From Candidatus Bathyarchaeota archaeon (lineage in GTDB: Archaea; Thermoproteota; Bathyarchaeia; 40CM-2-53-6), in NCBI GenBank assembly GCA_005888635.1, contig VBAW01000018.1, positions 1 to 64,000 on the forward strand: a DNA stretch of 64,000 bases, in the 5' to 3' direction. The notes below the pieces were generated by a model. It searched no databases. It was not told the DNA's origin and saw only the letters and a program-made list of their open reading frames with translations. The first letter of the stretch is position 1. Every line of letters begins with the position of its first letter. Both the position numbers and the translations under genes were made by a program. This document shows positions 1 through 8,892 of the stretch, piece after piece.

Positions 1-175
1 CATCCCAGGCTTCATCGAAGCAACCACAGTACCCGGACAGTTCGACATCGTAGCACTCTGGCAAGCAAAGACCTCTGAAGAAATCGTGAAGAATTCCGTT
101 GAGAGAGTTACAACTCTCCCAGGCATCTTCAAGAGCGAGACACTTCTCGCTTACGCACCATTCTTCAAAGCGTAA
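1..175 (+). CDS. C-terminal part of Lrp/AsnC-type ligand-binding (RAM) domain protein, truncated by window start
   Basis: Frame from base 2: IPGFIEATTVPGQFDIVALWQAKTSEEIVKNSVERVTTLPGIFKSETLLAYAPFFKA*, typical RAM-domain pattern. Confidence 0.7.
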   Translation, partial: IPGFIEATTVPGQFDIVALWQAKTSEEIVKNSVERVTTLPGIFKSETLLAYAPFFKA

Positions 176-352
176 AAATCCAATATAGCTCCGTCGACCT
201 TCCCCCCCTTTTTGCGGGATCCGAAAGGATATCTGGATAGAAAGATTCTAGTCAGCAGTTTGACGATTATTCGGAAAGCGAACTCGGGTTCGGAATCAGC
301 TGAACCAAGATTAAAGCGGAATCCTCACGGCATTTTTTTCGGCACACCTAGC

Positions 353-919
353 TCAGTCTGGTGTTTTGAGCCGCTTTCGCACAACTAGGTACCAGTCGGC
401 GTCGCGGTGTGTACTGAAACCATTCTTGAGATACATTGACAACGGTCCCGGAAAATTGTAAGCGGCCGACTCTGGCTTCTTGACCGGATAAGCTTCAGCA
501 CACTCTAATCCTTGTTCGGAGAATTTCTTGCATGCATCGTTCAGTAGCTGGGAGGCGACTCCCTGGTTGCGATGCGTAGAGGCTATTACGAAGCAGACGA
601 TTGAACCGACTCGCTCGTACTTATCGGGACCCGGGCTCATCAGCCACTGGACTCCAGGGTAGCTGCTGCGAGGAGCCGCGTTACACCAGCCAACCGGTCT
701 TCCGTTATCATAGGCGAGGAATCCGTGCATCCTATCCTCCTCGATGAGGCTTGAGGCCTCGCGACGACTCTCAGCCTTTCCCTTGTTGTTTGCGAAATGA
801 TAGGCTGAGCAGTAGCAGTCAGACCAGTCAGGATTGTCAGCGAAAGCAACAGTGTCGAAGAAGTGTAGAAAGTCGTCCTTCAGAGACGGCGTCAGTTCCT
901 TGACGACCAGCTCTCGCAT
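353..919 (-). CDS. GNAT family N-acetyltransferase
   Basis: ORF with VGSIVCFVIASTHRNQGVASQLLNDACKKF acetyl-CoA-binding motif. Confidence 0.8.
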   Translation of the reverse strand: MRELVVKELTPSLKDDFLHFFDTVAFADNPDWSDCYCSAYHFANNKGKAESRREASSLIEEDRMHGFLAYDNGRPVGWCNAAPRSSYPGVQWLMSPGPDKYERVGSIVCFVIASTHRNQGVASQLLNDACKKFSEQGLECAEAYPVKKPESAAYNFPGPLSMYLKNGFSTHRDADWYLVVRKRLKTPD

Positions 920-1021
920 GGGACGTGCTTGATAGTGTGCTCTTTGATATCAGCATTCTGCCTGCGAAACTTTTCGTTTCAAGTTTCCTAAATCCTTACT
1001 GTGTCGGTAATCTAGGAAGGT

Positions 1022-1447
1022 TCATGCTGGTGATACTTTTCTTGGAGGCCGTTTATTCAGAGAATCCATGTATTCCGGCAGCGAGATCACTAGTCCCGGT
1101 TTTCCGGTATAGTTTGATAGCCACTTTGTGAGGCAATCTTTCTTGTCAAAAATATGGGTCGAATCACACTTGATGCTCATACGTCCCGGCGCTTGCTCGA
1201 GTTCGACGACGTGAAGCGCTGGGTCCTTCGGGGCAAGATCTTCGATTCGTCTATTGTCGACGTGGAAACGGGTGACGGTCCCGCATATGGGGCATCGAGC
1301 TTCGGCCCTGAGGTCTGTCTTTAGCCCGTTGATGAGGATGTCCGCTCCACACATGACATAGACATCTCCTCTTTCCGGCAGAATCATTCGGTATAATGTT
1401 GGGATGTCGGAGAATCCGACCAGTCTGATGGGACCATAAAACGCCAT
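1022..1447 (-). CDS. Alkylmercury lyase (MerB)-like protein, catalytic core only
   Basis: VYVMCGAD (Cys-x-x-Asp) and IKCDSTHIF correspond to the MerB Cys96/Asp99/Cys159 triad; lacks the N-terminal winged-helix region. Confidence 0.65.
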   Translation of the reverse strand: MAFYGPIRLVGFSDIPTLYRMILPERGDVYVMCGADILINGLKTDLRAEARCPICGTVTRFHVDNRRIEDLAPKDPALHVVELEQAPGRMSIKCDSTHIFDKKDCLTKWLSNYTGKPGLVISLPEYMDSLNKRPPRKVSPA

Positions 1448-1466
1448 ATCTTTCAGACCTCGTCAT

Positions 1467-1664
1467 CTACTCCGCGCAGCAGCTGAGCTCGTCTATGTCC
1501 TTCCGGAAAGAGGTCGCGACCAGCTTGATGGATTCCGTCATTGTCGGGAAGACGTGTACCGTGTCGATGATGTCGTCTATCGTCAGTCTGTACTTGACTG
1601 CGAGAACTGCCTCGTGGATAAGATCGGCTGCAGTATTATTGTCGGCGCTGGTTGGAGGCGTCAC
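1467..1664 (-). pseudogene. Mercuric reductase (MerA) C-terminal fragment: end of dimerization domain and CC tail
   Basis: ADLIHEAVLAVKYRLTIDDIIDTVHVFPTMTESIKLVATSFRKDIDELSCCAE* matches the MerA C-terminus incl. vicinal Cys pair; no FAD/NAD domains upstream. Confidence 0.7.
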
Positions 1665-1785
1665 TGGGCGTAGTCACCTCCGAGTCCCGAGGCGAGGCTA
1701 GAGTTGAACGATTGGTCAACCCCGAAAAGATAGAAATCCCGTGTCTGAGCACCCGGACCGGCGCGATAAAGATAGCTCGTGCTAA

Positions 1786-1902
1786 ACCTTCTCTTCCAGC
1801 ATAATCAACGTAAACAAGGGTGACACCCTAGTAATTCGCTTCTACAACCCGACTGACGCAAGTCATACCTTTACGATGCACCGTGCCCTGGTGCGTTCTT
1901 GA
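1786..1902 (+). pseudogene. Cupredoxin-like fragment
   Basis: Frame translation TFSSSIINVNKGDTLVIRFYNPTDASHTFTMHRALVRS*; GDTLVIRFYNPTDASHTF is cupredoxin-like; stop codon immediately upstream, no start. Confidence 0.4.
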
Positions 1903-1941
1903 AAAAAGAAGGGTTGAGGGAGCCTAATTCCGCGTAACTTG

Positions 1942-2223
1942 TTAGTCTCGTAGTCTGCCTACTGCTTGGAGAATGTGCTCCCGGCTGCTGACTTGCTGGT
2001 ATGGCCGGATCTTCTCTGTGTTTCCATTACTGTTCTGTTTGGCTGGGGGGTTGATCTTGACCCAGTCTGGTATGATTACGGCTCTGATTAGTTCTTGGAC
2101 CGTTATGCCGCGGTCCTCGGCTTCGTTTGTTAGGAGTTTGAAGTTCTCGTCGCGGAGGGAGAGCATGAATTTTGCCAAAGAGTCACCTAATTGGAAGGGA
2201 GTTGTTCGATGGCAGCAGTTCAT
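1942..2223 (-). CDS. Hypothetical small protein, possibly ribbon-helix-helix-like
   Basis: ORF; FMLSLRDENFKLLTNEAEDRGITVQELIRAVIIPDW resembles an RHH segment; start uncertain. Confidence 0.45.
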   Translation of the reverse strand: MNCCHRTTPFQLGDSLAKFMLSLRDENFKLLTNEAEDRGITVQELIRAVIIPDWVKINPPAKQNSNGNTEKIRPYQQVSSREHILQAVGRLRD

Positions 2224-2351
2224 ATAAAGATTCCGAAAAAAAGTACGGATGATTTCCTCTCAAGAGAGTAAAAACATTGGAAGGAATACCTATCAGTCCG
2301 TGACCGCTTCTCCGTTCCGAGGATAGAGCGTCCCGTTCGACCGCGTCTGCC

Positions 2352-3104
2352 ATGAGAGATCCAATAGAACTTCACCTCAATGAAGCTCCGAAGCTCCGCA
2401 GTCCAATCCTCATCGCTGGGCTACCGGACAGTGGACGCGTCGCGAAGATCGTCCTCGACCATCTTGTCAAGACCCTCAAAGCCGCCCCGCTCGGCTACCT
2501 TCACTCCGACTATCTTCCGCCTCGCGTCCTCTTGAAACCTGACGGGACCCCGGAATTGATGAAGCATGAATTCTACTACTGGGTCAACAGCGATGAAGCT
2601 GGCAACGATCTAGTTCTATACACCGGAGACGCTCAACCCATACTTCCAGAAGGAGCCTTCCGACTCTCTGAGGCTGTGGTCGACCTAGCGGAACGACTGG
2701 GCGTTGGCACATTGATCACTGTCGGGGCATTCATTACTGGTAGAATTTCTGATAACCCCAAGGTCTACGGGGCAGCCAGCGAGTCCGATCTCGTCAAGGA
2801 ACTCAAAGCTCTAGATGTTCAGATCATAGACAGCGGCGCAGTAACCTGGATGAACGGCCTAATCCCCGGCCTCGCCAAAGTCCGAAACCTCAAGGGGCTA
2901 TTCCTTTCCGGGGAAACCTCCGGTTTCATGGTTGATCCGAGAGCGGCTATGATAATTCTCCGGGTCCTGATACGTAAGCTCGGGTTACAGATTGAGATGA
3001 AAGAGTTGGAAGAGCAGGCGAAGGAGATTGATGATGCTCTCAAGAAGGGCAATGACAAGGAATCTTCGGCGGCCCAGCCGGGCAAGGCAAAGTACGTCGG
3101 ATAG
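2352..3104 (+). CDS. PAC2 family (proteasome assembly chaperone-like) protein
   Basis: ORF; SPILIAGLPDSGRVAKIVLDHLV...ITVGAFITGRISDNPKVYGAAS, PAC2-type. Confidence 0.8.
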   Translation: MRDPIELHLNEAPKLRSPILIAGLPDSGRVAKIVLDHLVKTLKAAPLGYLHSDYLPPRVLLKPDGTPELMKHEFYYWVNSDEAGNDLVLYTGDAQPILPEGAFRLSEAVVDLAERLGVGTLITVGAFITGRISDNPKVYGAASESDLVKELKALDVQIIDSGAVTWMNGLIPGLAKVRNLKGLFLSGETSGFMVDPRAAMIILRVLIRKLGLQIEMKELEEQAKEIDDALKKGNDKESSAAQPGKAKYVG

Positions 3105-3191
3105 AGTCTATTCCTAGCGTTAGTCTACCTATTTTGACCGCAAGATTTGGAGTCAAACCTTTATTTTTGATTACTCTCCCGTGATCGGGCC

Positions 3192-3770
3192 ATGCTTTCA
3201 ACTCAAGCGGCAGTAGTCGCAAATCGGCTAGGATCTGTGATTGACGGGAAGCTTGTTCGTACCAAGATTAGCACTCCTCTCGGGTCGATGATCGCCGTTG
3301 CGGATGACGCAGCATTATTCCTACTCGAATTTGAGAATCGTGTGGCATTGACAGGCGAGCTTCGTCGTCTAGAGCGAAACTTTGGACTGATCGGGTCAGG
3401 AGGCAACACTGTTCTAGAAATGCTCATCTCTCAGCTCGACGATTATTTCGCCGGCGAGTCTGCAGATTTCCAAATCCCTACGACCCAGCATGGCACAGTG
3501 TTCGAAGAATCCGTCTGGAGGGCCTTGAGACAGATTCCTCTTGGACAGACGCGTAGCTATGGTGACATCGCTGAAGTGATTGGACAGCCCGCGAAATCCC
3601 GCGAGGTTGGACAGGCAAACGGTGCTAACAAAATATCGCTCGTTGTGCCATGTCATAGAGTGATTGGTTCGGATGGATCGCTCGTCGGGTACGGCGGAGG
3701 AATATGGCGGAAAAAATGGCTTCTGGATCACGAACGACGGTACGCGTGGACCTCGTTCGAACATAGTTAG
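3192..3770 (+). CDS. ogt: Methylated-DNA--[protein]-cysteine S-methyltransferase
   Basis: ORF with VVPCHRVIGSDGSLVGYGGG active-site motif. Confidence 0.9.
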   Translation: MLSTQAAVVANRLGSVIDGKLVRTKISTPLGSMIAVADDAALFLLEFENRVALTGELRRLERNFGLIGSGGNTVLEMLISQLDDYFAGESADFQIPTTQHGTVFEESVWRALRQIPLGQTRSYGDIAEVIGQPAKSREVGQANGANKISLVVPCHRVIGSDGSLVGYGGGIWRKKWLLDHERRYAWTSFEHS

Positions 3771-3803
3771 ATAACAATCAACGCTCACGAGTAGTGACCC
3801 TGT

Positions 3804-4811
3804 ATGAAAGATCCTACTCTTAGCTGGCTTCTTGATTCCAAGGACCCATCGGTTAGGCATCAGGTTCTCATCGATCTGCTCCACAGTCCAAAGGATGCGA
3901 AAGATGTCTTGGCAACACGTGAGAAGATTCCAAACTACCGGCCGGTCAAGAAGATCATCGCCACCCAGACAAGCAAGGGTATCTGGTCTCCCACGGAGTC
4001 CTGTTATCGTCCAAAATGGACGTCAGCCGTCTGGCCTCTAGCACTTCTCGGAGAGATGGACGCTCCGCCCGATCATAGGATCAGTTCGGAATGCGAGAGA
4101 TTTCTCGACCTTCACCAGACAGAGACAGGCGCCTTCGCCTGCCCGAGCAAGGTCGAGGAGAGCAAGAGATGGGACGAGCCGTGTCTCACAGGAAATATGA
4201 TTCGGACCTTGATCAAGTTCGGCTACTCTAATGACCCGCGGGTTCGAAGAGCCATCGACTGGCTGCCGAAGGATCAGCTGGAAGATGGCGGCTGGAACTG
4301 CGACCATCCTGAGAAGAAAGTGAAGCATAGTAGCTTCATGTCCACTATCGAGCCGTTATGGGCCTACTCTGAGATTCCAAGACAGAAATGGACCCGCAAA
4401 ATGAAACAGTCAATCAGTGAGGGAGCAGAATTTCTCCTAATGCACCACATCTACAAGTCAGACAACCACCACTGGCAGGAGACCTATCCATTCTTCACAA
4501 AGCTCCACTTTCCAATGTACTACTTCTACGACATCCTCCACGCGCTGCGTGTGTTGACGAAGCTTGGCTATGAAGACGATGAGAGGACTAGGAGCGCCGT
4601 TCAGCTACTATTGTCAAAACGCAGACCCGATGGCGCTTGGAACCTCGAAGGCGACTGGTATCGAGAAGGCGACTTCTTCTATCCCAGCGGCAAAGGCCGA
4701 AAGGCACCCGTAGCGGTTGAAGAGATCGGAAAACCCAGCAAGTGGATCACTCTGAACGCTTACAGGGTCTTGACCCAGACTGGCGACCTTGACCTAAACC
4801 AAGACTCCTAA
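3804..4811 (+). CDS. Prenyltransferase/squalene-oxidase-repeat (alpha-alpha toroid) protein
   Basis: Repeated QLEDGGWNCD / RRPDGAWNLEGDW type motifs. Confidence 0.7.
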   Translation: MKDPTLSWLLDSKDPSVRHQVLIDLLHSPKDAKDVLATREKIPNYRPVKKIIATQTSKGIWSPTESCYRPKWTSAVWPLALLGEMDAPPDHRISSECERFLDLHQTETGAFACPSKVEESKRWDEPCLTGNMIRTLIKFGYSNDPRVRRAIDWLPKDQLEDGGWNCDHPEKKVKHSSFMSTIEPLWAYSEIPRQKWTRKMKQSISEGAEFLLMHHIYKSDNHHWQETYPFFTKLHFPMYYFYDILHALRVLTKLGYEDDERTRSAVQLLLSKRRPDGAWNLEGDWYREGDFFYPSGKGRKAPVAVEEIGKPSKWITLNAYRVLTQTGDLDLNQDS

Positions 4812-4833
4812 TGGATGCAATCGATTAACCCAA

Positions 4834-5247
4834 CTATTCGTTTCTGGTTTTCTTGGTAAGAGTAGTGAGGTGAGTGAGCACACAGTGCCACCGCCCATCC
4901 TCTTTGACGAAGACGTCCGTGGCTCTCTCGTGTGTCGTGAACTCTTTCCCCAAATATATTGTCCTAGTATGAGTAACTGCGGTGACAGTAGCAGTGTTTG
5001 GGTAGGTGCGTACTCGAATATCCTCGGAGTCCATGGCTTCATGCTTCAACGCGCCCGACTTTATCACGGCGAGGAAACGCGACCTGTCAATAACACCTCC
5101 ATCAGGATCGATAATTATCCAATCGTCAGAGAGTAAGCGTCCGATGGCATCCGCATCATTCCGGATCATCGCTTCTCCGAATCTTCTTTCCAGTTCTAGA
5201 ATCGCCTCTTGCGCTGCTCGATCTGTCTCAGAGCTCATCATGTACAC
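4834..5247 (-). CDS. SnoaL/DUF4440-like (NTF2 fold) protein
   Basis: ORF; ILELERRFGEAMIRNDADAIGRLLSDDWIIIDPDGGVIDRSRFLAVIKSG. Confidence 0.75.
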   Translation of the reverse strand: MYMMSSETDRAAQEAILELERRFGEAMIRNDADAIGRLLSDDWIIIDPDGGVIDRSRFLAVIKSGALKHEAMDSEDIRVRTYPNTATVTAVTHTRTIYLGKEFTTHERATDVFVKEDGRWHCVLTHLTTLTKKTRNE

Positions 5248-5393
5248 CGTCTATCTGAATGCAGAGCAGACCTATTTGTTTCGACGATTGACTCGAATTG
5301 ACAGTGGGCAGAGTTTTCTATTTCGAGACCCGAGAGAACGGTGCGTTCTCTCTCGCGCCGTTGTGTGAACGCTATTCGGCGATTTTCGGCTGG

Positions 5394-5686
5394 TCAGGTT
5401 AGCTTTCCAAGGAGAACTTCCCAAGGATAAATTTCGAGCGTGCGAAGCACTCCGGTGCGCATCCAAGGGTCTTCAGCGAGTCTCTTTCGCAGGACCACCT
5501 CATTAGGTGCATCAAGGACGAGCATGGCCCTTATGTTTCGAGTATTTCAACGGACCACCCAGAATCACAAAGTGTTCGTCGGCGAGAGCATCGATGAACA
5601 CGGCATGTTCAGTCCACCGTTTCTGATCTCGCATCGACCGCTTCCCACGCCGGTCCTTGTTCCTCGATCACGACGAAATATGGCAT
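5394..5686 (-). pseudogene. YCII-related domain protein with two apparent frameshifts
   Basis: Pieces MPYFVVIEEQGPAWEA / MRDQKRWTEHAVFIDALADEHFVILGGPLKYSKHKGHA / AMLVLDAPNEVVLRKRLAEDPWMRTGVLRTLEIYPWEVLLGKLT* are collinear in three frames. Confidence 0.65.
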
Positions 5687-5784
5687 TTTTCCCACCTATA
5701 CCTTACCAATTGGCTGTGAATCGGTTTCGCCTAGCCAAAGATAAATGACTGTTCGTCACGAGAGGCCCTTGGAGTTCACTTTCG

Positions 5785-6465
5785 ATGATGGCATTGAAGA
5801 GTCGAATGGTCGAATTCAAAGCAGAAGGCAGACCGGGAAACGGATACCTGTCATCGCCCGAAAAGCCCCGCGGGGGAGTCCTCGTTCTGCATGCTTGGTG
5901 GGGACTCAACGATTTCTTCAAAGGCTTCGCAAACAGGCTAGCCTCTCAGGGATTTCTCGCACTAGCGCCAGACCTTCATGACGGTGCTGTAGCAACGTCC
6001 GTAGAGGGGGCGAAGGAACTCCGGTCAAAAATCGCTGACGAGAGAATAAAGCAGATAGTCCTAGGAGCGACCGACTACCTACGAGCAGACCCATCAATAT
6101 CCGGACACAAAATCGGCGTCGTGGGATTCTCCATGGGAGCAGCATGGTCCTTCCTACTGAGCACGCTGAAGCCTGAAACTGTTGGAGCAGTTGTTGTCTT
6201 CTACGGGAGCTACCCCATAGACTTCTCTAAGTCTCAAGCATCCTATCTAGGACATTACGCGCCCGGTGATGAGTGGGAGCCGCTGGCGGATGTGCGGGCT
6301 ACAGAGGAGAAGATTCGCGGGGCCGGAAGGGAAGTCGCGTTTCACTTCTATCCTGGAACGAAACACTGGTTCGTTGAAGAGAATCGGCCGGTAGAATACA
6401 ATCGGGAAGCATCAAACCTAGCATGGAAGAGGACGCTAGAGTTCCTCGACAGCAAACTACGGTAG
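5785..6465 (+). CDS. Dienelactone hydrolase family protein
   Basis: GGVLVLHAWWGLNDFFKGFANRLASQGFLALAPDL; GFSMGAAWSF nucleophile motif; C-terminal TKHWF. Confidence 0.85.
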   Translation: MMALKSRMVEFKAEGRPGNGYLSSPEKPRGGVLVLHAWWGLNDFFKGFANRLASQGFLALAPDLHDGAVATSVEGAKELRSKIADERIKQIVLGATDYLRADPSISGHKIGVVGFSMGAAWSFLLSTLKPETVGAVVVFYGSYPIDFSKSQASYLGHYAPGDEWEPLADVRATEEKIRGAGREVAFHFYPGTKHWFVEENRPVEYNREASNLAWKRTLEFLDSKLR

Positions 6466-6546
6466 TCCGCTGTATTCTAGTTACCGTGCTGGTCGGTTTC
6501 CAAACATAACGAGCTCCCTCTCGAAGTCCGACACCGCTCCCAGTGC

Positions 6547-7110
6547 CTATTTTTCGGGGCTAATTCTTACAGCCCATATTCTCTGGTCGAGGTGCCATGT
6601 CTGTCCTTGGTCGCGGGACTCGACGGCCCTCCAATTGAACGAGTTAGGTGTGATCTCTGAAAAGATCCAGCGCTCTAGAAAACCGTCTGCGTTTTTGCCC
6701 TCGAGAATAATCTCATCGCCCGCCCTTCGTGCTGTAAAAGTCTGCACCACACGACTCAAGGGCGCGATCCATACACAATGCCAAGCGTCAATGTTCGGAT
6801 CGTAGAATCGCACCATCGTCCCAAACCCGGTTCGTGGAAACCCGGGCGGGGGGTCCAGAACGACGCCCGTCATGGCATCCTGTATGGCTGTGCCGCCGAG
6901 AATCCATCCAAAGTGGATTTCTCCTTTCGCCTTAGCAGTAGTTCCATCCCACGTAGGAAATACTGTGACTCGTACTGCCAGTTGCCTGCAAACTGGCCAA
7001 AAAGCATCAGTTTGTCCTTCAGTTCAGAATAAGGGCCGTCCGCCTCGAGACTCCTCATCATCGGTCTCTCGGTTGATTCGATCGGCTCCCTCGCCGTTTG
7101 CATAATCTCT
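6547..7110 (-). pseudogene. Frameshifted DUF1579-like protein, tandem paralog of 7154-7696
   Basis: ORFs 6870-7235 and 6547-6873 are collinear with 7154-7696; joined frame gives GTTAKAKGEIHFGWILGGTAIQDAMTGVVLDPPPGFPRTGFGT. 5' boundary approximate. Confidence 0.6.
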
Positions 7111-7153
7111 CTATCTCTCGAAGGGATACTTACTGGCAAATTTTCGACTGTTG

Positions 7154-7696
7154 CTATGGTTTGCTGCGGCAAGCGTGCATTTCCTCTGTGACCGTCCAAG
7201 TCCTCTCTTTGTCCCGAGATTCGACGGCTCGCCATCGGAAGGATGCTGGAGTAATTTCTGAAAATATCCAGTGTTCAGAATAGCCTTCCTTAGTCTCGCC
7301 TCTCAGGACAATTTCCTCCCCCTCTTTCCTCGCTACGAAGCTTTGCACGATTCCTTGCTTGGGCGATATCCAGATACTGTGCCAGGCGTCTATCTTCGGT
7401 TCATAGTATCGGATCGTCGTCCCAGATGGGATCGCTCTTCCTGTCCGCTGATCCTTACCCATCCAGACGTCCTGCACGCCCCTTCCGTTTAGAATCCAGC
7501 CGAAGTGGATCTCGCCCTTGGCTTTGATCTCTGTTCCGTCGGGCTGTGGATAGCGAGCGTCCATTTCCCAGTCGCCCACGAACTGGCCGAAGAGCATCAA
7601 CTTTTCCTTGAGTTCCGGGAATGGACCTTCCGCTCCCAATCCTTTGATTGTCCAAACCTGACTTTGTTGTTTTGAACCAGCTAACTCGTTCATCAT
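7154..7696 (-). CDS. DUF1579-like conserved hypothetical protein
   Basis: ORF; LMLFGQFVGDWEMDARYPQPDGTEIKAKGEIHFGWILNGRGVQDVW...FSEITPASFRWRAVESRD. Confidence 0.65.
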   Translation of the reverse strand: MMNELAGSKQQSQVWTIKGLGAEGPFPELKEKLMLFGQFVGDWEMDARYPQPDGTEIKAKGEIHFGWILNGRGVQDVWMGKDQRTGRAIPSGTTIRYYEPKIDAWHSIWISPKQGIVQSFVARKEGEEIVLRGETKEGYSEHWIFSEITPASFRWRAVESRDKERTWTVTEEMHACRSKP

Positions 7697-7808
7697 GAGC
7701 TTCTAGACTCGGGCGTTTTCAGATAAGCGATTCGCTGTCAAACAACGGCTATTTCGGGACACTTGTACCAGTTTACTGTTCGAACTCATTGACTTGCACG
7801 ACGGTTAT

Positions 7809-7858
7809 TTGACGGCACGCGGATTATGCCGCCATTTGACGGCTAGCGGGATATATCC
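7809..7858 (+). promoter_or_regulatory. Two direct copies of TTGACGGC(A/T)(C/A)GCGG.-TAT motif upstream of HTH gene
   Basis: TTGACGGCACGCGGATTATGCC at 7809 and TTGACGGCTAGCGGGATATATCC at 7836, 27 bp apart; third copy at 8620. Confidence 0.5.
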
Positions 7859-7881
7859 TCCGCGAGTCCCATTCTTATGCA

Positions 7882-8580
7882 ATGACCCACTACGAGGTTG
7901 CCTTCAAGCTCCAGCACGAATGTCCCTACAACGCCTTCTCGACAAAATATCCCAGTGTCATAATCTCGCACTGGTGTAACTGGAGCAGAGACGTGCTCGA
8001 AATAGCTCACAAGGATCTAGAAGATCAGACGATTGTCAGGAGCATTCGAGACCTGATTAAACAGCTTGGGACAAAGGTCATCCGGAGATCTCAAGCGATG
8101 ACAAACTTGCAAGTAGTATTGCAGCACTGTGCTTGCGACAAGCTTCCGCCCCCTACCCTTCCAGTGATCGAACGGCGCAATTGCCTCGAAATCCAGCCCA
8201 CGCTCTACACTGGAGGCTGGGAATGGTACCGCGTAGTAGCTTTTTCGGAGAGAGATCTAAGGAACCTCTTCAAAGACCTCGACAAGCACTGCGCTGTAGA
8301 AATCACATCTAAGAGAGCAATCTACGACGAATCAGTCCGAGAAACTTTCCCTGTCTCCACAGCAACCCTGCTAGGGAAACTGACGAGCAGACAGCTACAA
8401 GCGTTAGTGGTGGCCCTTGACAACGGCTACTACAACATACCTAGAACTGCCACTGCTGGAGAAATTGCCCAGAGGCTTCGAGTTCCACGCACAAGCTTTG
8501 TAGACCATCTCCGGAAAGGAGAAAACAAAGTACTCCAAGCCATCGGGCCCTACCTCCGCCTCAAACCCGGCGAGACTTGA
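7882..8580 (+). CDS. HTH_10 (bacterio-opsin activator type) transcriptional regulator
   Basis: C-terminal LTSRQLQALVVALDNGYYNIPRTATAGEIAQRLRVPRTSFVDHLRKGENKVLQAIGPYL. Confidence 0.85.
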   Translation: MTHYEVAFKLQHECPYNAFSTKYPSVIISHWCNWSRDVLEIAHKDLEDQTIVRSIRDLIKQLGTKVIRRSQAMTNLQVVLQHCACDKLPPPTLPVIERRNCLEIQPTLYTGGWEWYRVVAFSERDLRNLFKDLDKHCAVEITSKRAIYDESVRETFPVSTATLLGKLTSRQLQALVVALDNGYYNIPRTATAGEIAQRLRVPRTSFVDHLRKGENKVLQAIGPYLRLKPGET

Positions 8581-8619
8581 GGAGTTAGAAAACTGAACCG
8601 GTTATACAACAGCGGACAC

Positions 8620-8640
8620 TTGACGGCTAACAGGTTATGT
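8620..8640 (+). promoter_or_regulatory. Third copy of TTGACGGC motif
   Basis: TTGACGGCTAACAGGTTATGT, close match to copies at 7809 and 7836. Confidence 0.45.
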
Positions 8641-8695
8641 CGCAGCCTCACACCTGAACGAGGAATGACGCCTGCCAGGGAGGTGGAGTTCGAAT

Positions 8696-8782
8696 ATGGC
8701 GGAGTACAAATGCGAAGTTTGTTGAGACCATTCTAGCAAGCCAGGAAAATGTTGCGAACAAGAAATGAAGAAGCTAGCCTAG
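8696..8782 (+). pseudogene. Zinc-ribbon-like microprotein with in-frame TGA
   Basis: ATG at 8696: MAEYKCEVC[TGA]DHSSKPGKCCEQEMKKLA*; TGA at 8723-8725 where Gly (GGA) would be expected. Confidence 0.5.
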
Positions 8783-8892
8783 AAGATTGTCCACGCATCT
8801 TTCCAGGTTTTTTGGACCTGCTCGGTCCGTGTCTGGCCAGTCCAAGCCACGCAGGATTATACGAAACTGTAGGGAGGGAGTGAGATATCGTC

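Noticed and set aside
640-849. ORFs antisense to or out of frame with the GNAT gene
   Set aside because: Shadow ORFs of a well-supported gene; no recognisable domain.
1251-1466. 71-aa ORF overlapping the MerB-like gene
   Set aside because: Out of frame with the MerB-like CDS, and the translation is not protein-like.
8677-8705. GTTCGAAT resembling a tRNA T-loop
   Set aside because: Flanking bases do not form a 5-bp T-stem and there is no acceptor or anticodon arm; it lies at the zinc-microprotein start.
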